Origin: an uncultured Bacteroides sp.
GTDB taxonomy: Bacteria > Bacteroidota > Bacteroidia > Bacteroidales > Bacteroidaceae
Assembly (NCBI GenBank): GCA_900551445.1
Contig: URWA01000021.1
Location: forward strand, 1-57,581
Direction of reading: 5' to 3'
Length of the DNA: 57,581 nucleotides
Shown: piece by piece, positions 49,386-56,709 of the stretch
How the letters are laid out: every line of letters starts with the position of its first letter
Numbering within the stretch: position 1 is the first letter of the stretch
The notes under the pieces: generated by a model
Seen by the model: only the letters and a program-made list of their open reading frames with translations
The model's database searches: none
What the model was told of the DNA's origin: nothing
Program-made: the position numbers and the translations under genes

Positions 49386-49573
49386 TTATTTTCCTCCCTG
49401 CAAAGGTAGTCCCGTGTCCAACGTACCCGGACAAGGTCAGGCCCCTATGGGGTTGGCTGAAAGAAAATCATCCTCGCCGGTGGCTGCGGTATTTTCTTTC
49501 GCCAAACCTTGCGGGTACGGCCACGGGACAGTCAGGCAGGCGAAAAATAAAAAATACCGGCTCCCGGAGCCGG
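49386..49573 (+). ncRNA. Structured element copy 3 (upstream of the DUF4120 gene)
   Basis: It has the same architecture: GTCCCGTG/CACGGGAC, GTACCCG/CGGGTAC, GGTTGGC/GCCAAACC, and the apical GAAAGAAAAT/ATTTTCTTTC, with the loop again carrying CATCCTCGCC and GCTGCGGT. It is closed by a stable CCGGCTCC/GGAGCCGG hairpin (49557-49573). It ends 31 bp before the ATG at 49604. Confidence 0.75.
49401..49408 (-). promoter_or_regulatory. Minus-strand -7 box inside structured element copy 3
   Basis: CAAAGGTA on the plus strand reads TACCTTTG on the minus strand, 133 bp upstream of the 114-residue gene. The same octamer stands at the left side of copies 1 and 2, so it may belong to the element rather than to this gene. 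Confidence 0.4.
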
Positions 49574-49603
49574 ACGTGTTTAACAGATAAAATACAATGA
49601 ATC

Positions 49604-49894
49604 ATGAAAATCCTGAATGAAGAACATTTCCAGAATGTAAAGCGTTACGCCGAATCCATCGGTGACACATCACTCCAGAATTGTCTGGACAGACTGAAAA
49701 AATGGGAGGAGAATCCAGACCATCCAAGCGAAATCTCGCTCTATTATGATCATGCCCCGTACTCGTTCGGCTTCACGCAACGCTATCCAGACGGAAGCAT
49801 CGGCATTGTAGGCGGTCTGCTCTATCACGGAATACCCGACCAATCCTTTGCCGTGACACTTGAACCGTTCCACGGATGGCAGATACATACCTAA
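49604..49894 (+). CDS. DUF4120-type ICE protein
   Basis: This 96-residue protein follows the DUF4120 pattern as I know it: MKILNEEHFQNVKRYAESI, LYYDHAPYSFGFTQRYPDGSIGIVGGLLYHGIPDQSFAVTL and a C-terminal GWQIHT. Family members are ICE-borne, cytosolic and of unknown function. It follows structured element copy 3 and precedes the interrupted DUF3871 gene, 44 bp later. Confidence 0.75.
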   Translation: MKILNEEHFQNVKRYAESIGDTSLQNCLDRLKKWEENPDHPSEISLYYDHAPYSFGFTQRYPDGSIGIVGGLLYHGIPDQSFAVTLEPFHGWQIHT

Positions 49895-49938
49895 AAAAAA
49901 TAGACAATCATAATATTAACTTTATAAAATTCAAGATT

Positions 49939-50766
49939 ATGGAAGCAATGGCAGTATTGGAAAAACAACAGCAGTTTGATTTTCAGAACAACGGAATCGA
50001 AGTAATGAACTTCGAGACTCTCCAGCGTACCTACAAGGAGAATGATATCTACGGCAAGCCTGTCCAGGGCATCTATCACTACCAGGTCCTGCAGCGTATG
50101 ATGGACATTTGCGAGAAGTACAACCTCGATTACGAGGTGGAAGAAATCTTCGCGGCACAGAACAGGAACAAGACACAGCCGGGAGTAAGCATTCTCCCGC
50201 AGGTGGAACAGACACTTGGTGAAAAAGCAGTGGAAGCCCACATACTCCGACGCATCTTCGCGACCATCCGGATCAAGGACTGGGAAACGGACGAGCTGAC
50301 AACTACGCTGGTTGTCGCCTATCATCAGGACGGCATACAGGCTGCCATAGGCCCGTGCGTGAAAGTATGCCATAACCAGTGTATCCTCTCGCCGGAAAGG
50401 AGCATCTGCAATTACGGAAAGAACAAGGTGACAACGGAAGGGGTATTCGAGACGGTGGACGGATGGCTGGCAAACTTCGAGGTGAACATGAACGAGGACA
50501 TCGCAAGGATTCAGCGACTGAAACGCAGAATCGTCTCACTGGAGGAAGTGTATATGTATATCGGGCTGCTGACAGCATTGCGTGTCTCCCATGACAGTTC
50601 GGACAGGAACCTGTCATCCTCCGTGGAAACCTACCCACTGAACCAGAGCCAGATTTCCATCTTCACGGAAGAGGTGCTGAAACTGGTCCGCGAAAAGGGA
50701 CAGATTACCGCTTGGGACTTGTATAATGTATTATGTACAGCTGTACATAATACATTATATGAGTAG
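49939..50766 (+). pseudogene. 5' part of DUF3871-type gene, interrupted by the RIT element
   Basis: The start at 49939 (MEAMAVLEKQQQFDFQNNGIEVMNFETLQRTYKENDIYGKPVQGIYHYQVL) is that of DUF3871, a common ICE family of unknown function. Up to Val264 (WDLYNV at 50728-50730) it is native. The next 11 codons come from the inserted element and end at TAG 50764-50766. The native C-terminus resumes in frame at 54278. The shortened product, 275 residues, may be stable but lacks the conserved end. Confidence 0.85.
50721..50760. repeat. 38-bp perfect palindrome at the left end of the RIT element
   Basis: TATAATGTATTATGTACAG (50722-50740) is followed by its exact complement (50741-50759) with no loop. 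It comprises the target TATAATGTA, a 20-bp palindrome, and the outer end of the left inverted repeat. The half CTGTACATAA recurs at 50850-50859, and a one-mismatch copy stands at 54168-54177. Confidence 0.9.
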
Positions 50767-50785
50767 TAAATCATTATGTGAAGTA
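50751..50785 (+). repeat. Left inverted repeat of the RIT element
   Basis: It begins TACATTATATGAGTAG and ends TCATTATGTGAAGTA. It is complementary to 54243-54277 at 34 of 35 positions. Confidence 0.9.
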
Positions 50786-50912
50786 CCATCTTTGAAATTA
50801 TTATAACATAATGATAATCAGATAATAAAAAGGGCATGTAGAAAAATTACTGTACATAACTATTTTGTATTTTAGCTCTATATTGGGATAACATCCCCCA
50901 ATAAGAGCAGAT

Positions 50913-52154
50913 ATGAATAAAAATATTAAAATTCAAGGATGGAAGATTACTGAACAACTCTCCAGCTATCTGGAGGAACGAGGTTCCACATCCAAAACAC
51001 TAAAATCGCATAATAAGAACTGGCAACGCCTATATGATTATGCGCAGAAAGAAGGTTTGAGCGTTGATTTTCAATCCATAAATTCTGTTAGAAAATTGAT
51101 AAGTCAATACCTCCTATCTGTAACTCTATCAGCGACTGATCTACGGTCGGCTTTGAATTCGTTCAAAATATTGAAGGAATTCGCTCTTAATGGTAAACTT
51201 AAAGAACGATGTCAAACATTCGATTTCTCAGGACCTATTGGTGCAAAAATGCTGGATCTTATTTCTGAGAAAGAAACTCAACATGTAAGTCAAACTACGA
51301 TTAGAATTTACAAAACCAATCTTTCAAGATTTTTAGATTATCTAAATTCTCAAGATGTCAGACATGTGTATGAACTTAAAAAGGAACATGTAATACAATA
51401 TATAAATCAGTTAGACAGTGAGTATAAAAGCATGCTCTATCAAAGTGTCTATTATACAAAAGTTTTTCTAAAATGGTTGTTCCGTAATAAATTAATGGAA
51501 ACAGATATTACGATAAACATACCTTCACCCAAGTTTGTCCAACAACCCCAACTACCTTCTGTATACTCAACAGAAGAAATAACAAAAGTTCTAAATACAA
51601 TAGACAGAGGCAATCCAGTCGGCAAAAGGAATTATTTATGTTTACTGTTGGCTGCAAGATTGGCGTTAAGAAGTTCCGATATACGTAATCTTAAATTTTC
51701 CAATATCTTTTGGGAAGAGAATATTATAAGACTTATACAAGTCAAAACAGGACATCCAGTTGAACTACCCTTGCTTCCGGAGATTGGAAATGCCATAATT
51801 GACTATTTGAAATATGGTCGTCCCGAGTCCGATTCTCCATTCATAATTCTAACTAGCATACCTCCTTATGAGCCTCTTAAGCCACTCAGAATATATCGGA
51901 TAACAATGAAGGCTTTCAAACGAGCTGGAATTAGCATTCTAGACAGGAAACATGGGCCACATGCCTTGCGTCATTCGTTATCATCCAGAATGTTGGAAAG
52001 TTTAACTACAATGCCTGTAATCTCAGAGGTATTGGGACATACTAATAGCGGATCAACAATGTTCTATTTACGTATTGATACAACATCTTTAAAACTTTGC
52101 GCATTGGATGCTCCAGAATTAAAAAATTCATTTTATGAACAGTTTAAATGGTAA
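50913..52154 (+). CDS. RIT recombinase 1 (tyrosine recombinase, 413 aa)
   Basis: N-terminal SAM-like DNA-binding domain (residues about 10-180), then the catalytic domain: Arg in LAARLALRSSDIRNL, HALRHSLSSRM box, His of LGHTNSGSTMFYLRID and the Tyr nucleophile just after it. The longest of the three, as is typical of the first recombinase of RIT and Tn554-like trios. It overlaps the second gene by 20 bp if that gene starts at 52135. It acts presumably with the other two on the inverted repeats. AT-rich codon use differs from the ICE. Confidence 0.88.
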   Translation: MNKNIKIQGWKITEQLSSYLEERGSTSKTLKSHNKNWQRLYDYAQKEGLSVDFQSINSVRKLISQYLLSVTLSATDLRSALNSFKILKEFALNGKLKERCQTFDFSGPIGAKMLDLISEKETQHVSQTTIRIYKTNLSRFLDYLNSQDVRHVYELKKEHVIQYINQLDSEYKSMLYQSVYYTKVFLKWLFRNKLMETDITINIPSPKFVQQPQLPSVYSTEEITKVLNTIDRGNPVGKRNYLCLLLAARLALRSSDIRNLKFSNIFWEENIIRLIQVKTGHPVELPLLPEIGNAIIDYLKYGRPESDSPFIILTSIPPYEPLKPLRIYRITMKAFKRAGISILDRKHGPHALRHSLSSRMLESLTTMPVISEVLGHTNSGSTMFYLRIDTTSLKLCALDAPELKNSFYEQFKW

Positions 52155-53142
52155 CATCATGAGGAAAATAAGATTTAATGGGGTCTATAAGAACCTACTG
52201 GAAGAGTTTGTACAGTTCAAACGCCAATGTGGGTTCAAGTATGTAACAGCCGAGAAAATGCTTGTACTATTTGACAAACTGACAATTGAACGTGGTGAAA
52301 CGGAAACTTCACTCGGGATTGAGTTAGCTCGGGCATGGGCGGTAAAGAGACCTAATGAAACCGAAAGCTACCGCTATAAAAGAAGTGTTGTATTCAATCA
52401 GTTTGCTTTGTACTTAAGACAACAAGATAGACCTTGTTCAATATGTCATGTTCCTCCTTATAAAACATACTTTATCCCACATATTTACAGCTCGAAAGAA
52501 CTAGAACAGATTTTCTCTGTATGTGATAATCAAGTATGTATGCCCATAAGAAGAGATTCTGTTATGTTTGTAATGCCTGCCTTGTTACGCTTTTTATTAT
52601 GTACAGGACTGAGAATAGGAGAAGCCCTTGGACTTTTGGATACGGATGTCAATTTGCAAAATAAAATGCTTATAATTAGAGACTCAAAGAATGGGAAAGA
52701 GCGTCTCGTTCCGTTTTCGGATTCTTTAGCAACTATTCTAACCCAATATCGTATACACCGGGTAAGGCTAAACCCCAGTCCCTCAACATCTCACTTCTTC
52801 CTTTCTGCACGGGGTCGAAGTCTTGAACCAGGCGATATATATGTCTGTTTTAAAAGGATATTACACAAAGCGGGAATACCATTCAAAGGGAATCATTATG
52901 GACCAAGAGTACATGATTTTAGGCATACATTTGCTGTCAGATCTTTAGTTCATATGCTGGAAAACGGAATGGATATTTACTGTTCATTGCCGATTCTTTC
53001 AACTTATTTGGGACATCAATCCTTAGAAGCCACGAATAAATATGTCCGTCTTACCAAAGAAATGTATCCAGATCTTGTATATACTATTGATACAATATAT
53101 ACAGATGTTTTTCCTTCCATTGATGACAATAAAACAGAATAA
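52135..53142 (+). CDS. RIT recombinase 2 (tyrosine recombinase, 335 aa)
   Basis: Catalytic residues are visible: Arg in LCTGLRIGEALGLL, HDFRHTFAVRS box, His in YLGHQSLEATNKYVRL with the Tyr nucleophile. The N-terminal domain (FVQFKRQCGFKYVTAEKMLVLFDKL) is a SAM-like arm. The start may be 52135 (overlap with the first gene) or 52159 (4 bp after its stop). The three genes are tightly packed in one strand, as in other RITs. Confidence 0.88.
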   Translation: MNSLNGNIMRKIRFNGVYKNLLEEFVQFKRQCGFKYVTAEKMLVLFDKLTIERGETETSLGIELARAWAVKRPNETESYRYKRSVVFNQFALYLRQQDRPCSICHVPPYKTYFIPHIYSSKELEQIFSVCDNQVCMPIRRDSVMFVMPALLRFLLCTGLRIGEALGLLDTDVNLQNKMLIIRDSKNGKERLVPFSDSLATILTQYRIHRVRLNPSPSTSHFFLSARGRSLEPGDIYVCFKRILHKAGIPFKGNHYGPRVHDFRHTFAVRSLVHMLENGMDIYCSLPILSTYLGHQSLEATNKYVRLTKEMYPDLVYTIDTIYTDVFPSIDDNKTE

Positions 53143-53150
53143 TAAATAGT

Positions 53151-54164
53151 ATGAAAACAACAAATTTTGCAAAATATTTATCCGAATTTCTGACAGTATA
53201 CATGGTTAATGAACGTGGATTCAGTCATAATACAATAAAATCCTATCGTGATACTTTTGTTCAATTCATCTCGTACATATCAGAACATAAGAATATAAAA
53301 ATTGACAGATTTGATTTTCCCATGATCACCCAAAATATGGTGATTGAATTTCTTGACTGGTTGGAAAAAGAAAGAAAATGCAGCATTCAGACAAGGAACA
53401 ACAGGCTCGCTGCAATACATTCTTTCATAAAGTACGTACAATACCAGTACCCTGATAACCTATATGAATTTCAACGTATTCTGAGTATAAGAAATAAAAA
53501 GCATACAAAAGGAAAAATCAATTATTTGACTATTGAAGGAATATCGCTCCTTCTCTCCATGCCAAATAAACACAGTATAAATGGGCGACGAGACTTGGCT
53601 TTACTATCTTTAATGTATGATATTGGAGCCCGAGTGCAAGAGATGGCTGATCTGAAGGTAGAAGATGTTCATTTGGATAAACCGTTTTATATCAATGTAT
53701 GTGGAAAAGGAAATAAAATTAGAACAGTTCCAATGACTGAGAGCCAGTTGAACGTTTTATCTGTATACATGAAAGAAAATCGGCTGACGGAGAAAACCTG
53801 GAGACCTTATCCCTTATTTATGAATAATCGAAAGGAGAAACTAACCAGAGGAGGAATTACATACATTCTTAAAAAATACGTAACAATGGCCAGAAAAGTT
53901 AATCCTGATATAATACCTGAAATTGTCAGTTGTCATTCTTTGCGACACTCTAAAGCTATGCATCTCTTACAAGCGGGTGTAAATCTTGTTTATATACGTG
54001 ATATATTGGGACATGTTTCGATTCAAACGACGGAGGTCTATGCTCGTGCGGACTCCAAGCAAAAACGTGAAGCAATACAAAAAGCTTATAAAAATGTAGC
54101 TCCTGATGTTGAACCCTTATGGGAAAAAGATAAGGATCTTTTGCAGTGGCTAAAATCATTCTAA
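53151..54164 (+). CDS. RIT recombinase 3 (tyrosine recombinase, 337 aa)
   Basis: Catalytic residues: Arg in YDIGARVQEMADLKVEDV, SCHSLRHSKAMHLL box, His in ILGHVSIQTTEVYARAD and the Tyr nucleophile. N-terminal SAM-like domain with RGFSHNTIKSYRDTFVQFISYI. It begins 9 bp after recombinase 2 and ends 78 bp before the right inverted repeat. The three proteins are clearly unlike one another, so the trio is not a recent duplication. Confidence 0.88.
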   Translation: MKTTNFAKYLSEFLTVYMVNERGFSHNTIKSYRDTFVQFISYISEHKNIKIDRFDFPMITQNMVIEFLDWLEKERKCSIQTRNNRLAAIHSFIKYVQYQYPDNLYEFQRILSIRNKKHTKGKINYLTIEGISLLLSMPNKHSINGRRDLALLSLMYDIGARVQEMADLKVEDVHLDKPFYINVCGKGNKIRTVPMTESQLNVLSVYMKENRLTEKTWRPYPLFMNNRKEKLTRGGITYILKKYVTMARKVNPDIIPEIVSCHSLRHSKAMHLLQAGVNLVYIRDILGHVSIQTTEVYARADSKQKREAIQKAYKNVAPDVEPLWEKDKDLLQWLKSF

Positions 54165-54242
54165 ATATTATGTATAGTAATCTGTTTGTCTTAAAGAGTC
54201 AAGAAGTTAGTTATCAGCATATTTAATAAATGTACAAATAAA

Positions 54243-54277
54243 TACTTCACATAATGATTTACTACTCATATAACGTA
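54243..54277 (-). repeat. Right inverted repeat of the RIT element
   Basis: It reads TACTTCACATAATGA and onward to TATAACGTA, complementary to the left repeat at 34 of 35 positions. Native DUF3871 sequence follows directly at 54278. Confidence 0.9.
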
Positions 54278-54409
54278 GCAACTGAGATATATAAGCCGGG
54301 CAGAACGGATTTCCCGGCACTGATTCCACAGAACGGAGCCATGGCGGAACTCCTGCTTTCCCGTCTGCCCGCAGAGGTGGAAATACAGGATGCCGTTCTG
54401 GTAGGCTGA
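54278..54409 (+). pseudogene. 3' remnant of the DUF3871-type gene
   Basis: In frame with the 5' part across the insert: 43 codons beginning ATEIYKPGRTDFPALIPQNG and ending EIQDAVLVG then TGA. It has no start of its own near the junction, so it is probably not translated. Confidence 0.85.
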
Positions 54410-54476
54410 ACAGCTACAGAATGAAATATTCATATTATTTTTGCATAGAAACAACCAATGACATATCAACAACCCG

Positions 54477-54503
54477 GACAGGCGTTCATAACCGACGCCT
54501 GTC
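54477..54503 (+). terminator. Hairpin after the DUF3871 remnant
   Basis: GACAGGCG and CGCCTGTC enclose an 11-nt loop. The T run is weak. It lies 23 bp before the DUF1848 gene start. Confidence 0.5.
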
Positions 54504-54525
54504 TTCACTATATAATCTTAACAAT

Positions 54526-55590
54526 ATGACTTGGAAAAAAGCAAATATCATCATAGACGGTCAAAAAATGGAAGTTCCGGCTCCCGACATCATATCGGCA
54601 AGCCGCAGCACGGACATCCCGGCATTCTACGCGGACTGGTTCTTCCATCGGCTCGAAACCGGCTATTCCGTGTGGAACAACCCGTTCAACGGAAAAAAGA
54701 GCTATATCTCTTACCGGAATACAAGATTCATAGTGTTCTGGTCGAAAAATCCCAAACCTCTTCTTCCTTATCTGCCGATCCTGAAAGAAAGAGGTATCGG
54801 CTGCTATATCCAGTTCACTTTGAATGATTATGAGGAAGACGGACTGGAAACCGGTGTCCCTCCGCTGACAGAACGTATTGAAACATTCAGGACTCTTTCC
54901 GATATATTGGGCAAAGAAGCCGTAATATGGCGGTTCGATCCGCTGATACTCACAGACAACATATCCGTGGATACTCTGATTGAAAAGATCGAACGTGTAG
55001 GAACGGAGATACACAATTGTACGGAAAAGCTGGTTTTCAGTTTTGCAGACATAGACTCGTACAGAAAGGTCAAGGCCAACATGACAGACAGCGGAATCCC
55101 ATATCATGAGTGGAATAAAGAAAAAATGGAGGAGCTTGCCGGAAAACTGACGGTACTGAACCGTAACAGAGGATGGAATCTGGAGCTGGCTACCTGCGGC
55201 GAAAATCTGGATCTTGGCAAATACAGGATATCCCGTAACCGCTGCATCGACGGTGACCTTATAGCACGTCTGGCATGGAAAGACAAGGAGCTGATGTCCG
55301 CATTGGGCGTCATCATACAGGAAATGCCGTCTCCAGCCTTTTTCGACATGAATGACCTTCCTTACGGTGCCGTGATTCTCCCTGGCAACAAATACTTCGT
55401 CAGCAATCACAAAAAGGATCCGGGACAACGCACCTCATGCGGATGTATGGCAGCCAAGGATATCGGGGAATACAATACCTGCCCCCATCTCTGCGAATAC
55501 TGCTATGCAAATTCAAGTAAAAAATCGGCAATCATGAACTGGAAAATGCACCGGCAGAACCCTATGGCGGAAACGATAACCGGAAAGTAA
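54526..55590 (+). CDS. DUF1848 protein with C-terminal Cys cluster
   Basis: The start at 54526 (MTWKKANIIIDGQ) is preferred to an upstream frame start at 54421 that lies in the intergenic hairpin. The family pattern is clear: IISASRSTDIPAFYADWFFHRLETGY, FIVFWSKNPKPLLPYLP, YIQFTLNDYEEDGLETGVPP and VIWRFDPLILTDN. At residues about 330-360 four or five Cys stand in CGCMAAKDIGEYNTCPHLCEYCYANS, resembling an iron-sulfur site (CxxxCxYC). The activity is unknown. It is carried by many Bacteroidales ICEs. Confidence 0.8.
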   Translation: MTWKKANIIIDGQKMEVPAPDIISASRSTDIPAFYADWFFHRLETGYSVWNNPFNGKKSYISYRNTRFIVFWSKNPKPLLPYLPILKERGIGCYIQFTLNDYEEDGLETGVPPLTERIETFRTLSDILGKEAVIWRFDPLILTDNISVDTLIEKIERVGTEIHNCTEKLVFSFADIDSYRKVKANMTDSGIPYHEWNKEKMEELAGKLTVLNRNRGWNLELATCGENLDLGKYRISRNRCIDGDLIARLAWKDKELMSALGVIIQEMPSPAFFDMNDLPYGAVILPGNKYFVSNHKKDPGQRTSCGCMAAKDIGEYNTCPHLCEYCYANSSKKSAIMNWKMHRQNPMAETITGK

Positions 55591-55600
55591 AACAAAAGAC

Positions 55601-55642
55601 GAGGAAGAAACTGACAGTCAAAAGACTGAAAGATTCTTCCTC
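55601..55642. terminator. Bidirectional terminator between DUF1848 and the transfer operon
   Basis: GAGGAAGA pairs with TCTTCCTC, with a smaller GACAGTC/GACTG-type hairpin in the loop, followed by ATTTTTTAT. It lies between the stop at 55590 (+) and the stop at 55648 (-). Confidence 0.75.
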
Positions 55643-55647
55643 ATTTT

Positions 55648-56160
55648 TTATTCCTCAAAAAGCAGCATGTATTCCACCTTCCTTCTCCGTTCAATGCTCG
55701 GCACTACCTTGCCTTTGTAACACCGGAAAGAAACATACTCCTTATAGATATTCCGGTCTCCTGCCTCCAGTTTCTTCAACAATTTACTTTTGGGCATCTT
55801 GCCGTAACCTTTCAGACGGTATGCCCCGACATTATAGCTCAAAACAGCGGCAATCAGCGAATCACGTCCCAGGTAACTGAACATACGGCACAGCTTGCGT
55901 AAATCCGCTCTCAGGATTGAATCCCCCTGTTCTTTTGTAATGTCATTGGTCAGCCTTTCCCCGGGAAGGACCTTATGCCCGTACCCGACATAAGGCCAGT
56001 GTCTTTTTTCTCCATGCCAGCCCTCAAACCGCTTGATACACTCTACGGCAAGGCTGAACCTGTCCTGTTTCTCCTTTACCGGATTCTCCGCCCGCAACGG
56101 TATGCTCCCGAAGCAGGCTATGGCGAAAAACGCCGCAAACAATTTTGCTCTTATTCCCAT
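55648..56160 (-). CDS. ICE lysozyme (GH24-type)
   Basis: The start at 56160 (MGIRAKLFAAFFAIACFGSIPLRAEN) gives a signal peptide; upstream starts overlap TraQ. The mature 146 residues carry the phage-type lysozyme pattern: catalytic Glu in IKRFEGWHGEKRHWPYVGYGHKVLPGE and the Thr/Asn-rich loop after it, then AAVLSYNVGAYRLKGYG. It likely opens peptidoglycan locally for the transfer apparatus. It is the last gene of the minus-strand transfer operon, 13 bp after TraQ. Confidence 0.83.
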   Translation of the reverse strand: MGIRAKLFAAFFAIACFGSIPLRAENPVKEKQDRFSLAVECIKRFEGWHGEKRHWPYVGYGHKVLPGERLTNDITKEQGDSILRADLRKLCRMFSYLGRDSLIAAVLSYNVGAYRLKGYGKMPKSKLLKKLEAGDRNIYKEYVSFRCYKGKVVPSIERRRKVEYMLLFEE

Positions 56161-56173
56161 AGGCAGGTCAGGT

Positions 56174-56683
56174 TCATTGTGATACGATAACGACAGGTAA
56201 TTCCTTGCCGCCGGAAGTAACCACGGTATCCTCGTCCTCCGTCTCATTGTTGAAATCGAAGGTCAGCTGAAAAAGCTGTGCCGGCTCGCTGTTGTCCTCA
56301 AAATAGATGTCGATACTCTGCTGGTCCTCACACTCCGAGGTGTAATAAAGGCGGAACACCTCCCTGTCCAGGGGATAACGGTCGTTGGGCAGCAACACCA
56401 TCCCGTCGTCCATGCGCAGCTTGCCTTCACCGTCCGGCTGGAAATAACGGATGGTATATCGGGCATCAGAGAACCGTCCTTCCCGTTTCAGTTCACAGCG
56501 GATTTCCACGGTTTCACCCTTCACAATACGTGTGGGAACCGGCATCGTCTCCACCGTAAAGGGATAGGACTGCTGCACGTCAAGGTCATCGCTGCACGAG
56601 GTCAGCATACCAAAGGTCAGGCCCATCAGGGCGCATACAAGGGCATACAGCCCTTTTCTGTTCATATTAGGTTTCATATTCAT
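56174..56683 (-). CDS. traQ: TraQ-like conjugal transfer protein (DUF3872)
   Basis: Residues about 8-30 are a lipoprotein signal (LVCALMGLTFGMLTSC), with the lipid Cys after the LTS. The mature part (SDDLDVQQSYPFTVETMPVPTRIVKGETVEIRCELKREGRFSDARYTIRYFQPDGEGKL) is beta-rich and matches the Bacteroides TraQ/DUF3872 family found after TraP. The last 15 residues include acidic DEDTVVT. The start could be 56683 or 56677. It lies between traP (26-bp gap) and the lysozyme (13-bp gap). Confidence 0.85.
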   Translation of the reverse strand: MNMKPNMNRKGLYALVCALMGLTFGMLTSCSDDLDVQQSYPFTVETMPVPTRIVKGETVEIRCELKREGRFSDARYTIRYFQPDGEGKLRMDDGMVLLPNDRYPLDREVFRLYYTSECEDQQSIDIYFEDNSEPAQLFQLTFDFNNETEDEDTVVTSGGKELPVVIVSQ

Positions 56684-56709
56684 TTCCTGTTTTAACGGTT
56701 TATAAAAAA

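Larger units (their letters stand above)
50731..54277 (+). mobile_element. RIT-type element (three tyrosine recombinases) inserted in the DUF3871 gene
   Basis: The element is 3547 bp. Three same-strand tyrosine recombinase genes lie between inverted repeats at 50751-50785 and 54243-54277 (34 of 35 bases complementary). The near-direct repeats TATAATGTA (50722-50730) and TATAACGTA (54269-54277) mark the crossover. Removing the insert restores a continuous 307-codon DUF3871 reading frame. The inside is visibly AT-richer than the ICE. RIT elements are known from several phyla, and the layout (three unlike recombinases, no cargo, short inverted repeats) fits. Confidence 0.85.

Noticed and set aside
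50731..54277. The three recombinases as the integrase of the ICE
   Set aside because: They sit within an ICE gene between their own inverted repeats, with the host gene continuing in frame on the other side, so they belong to a separate nested element.
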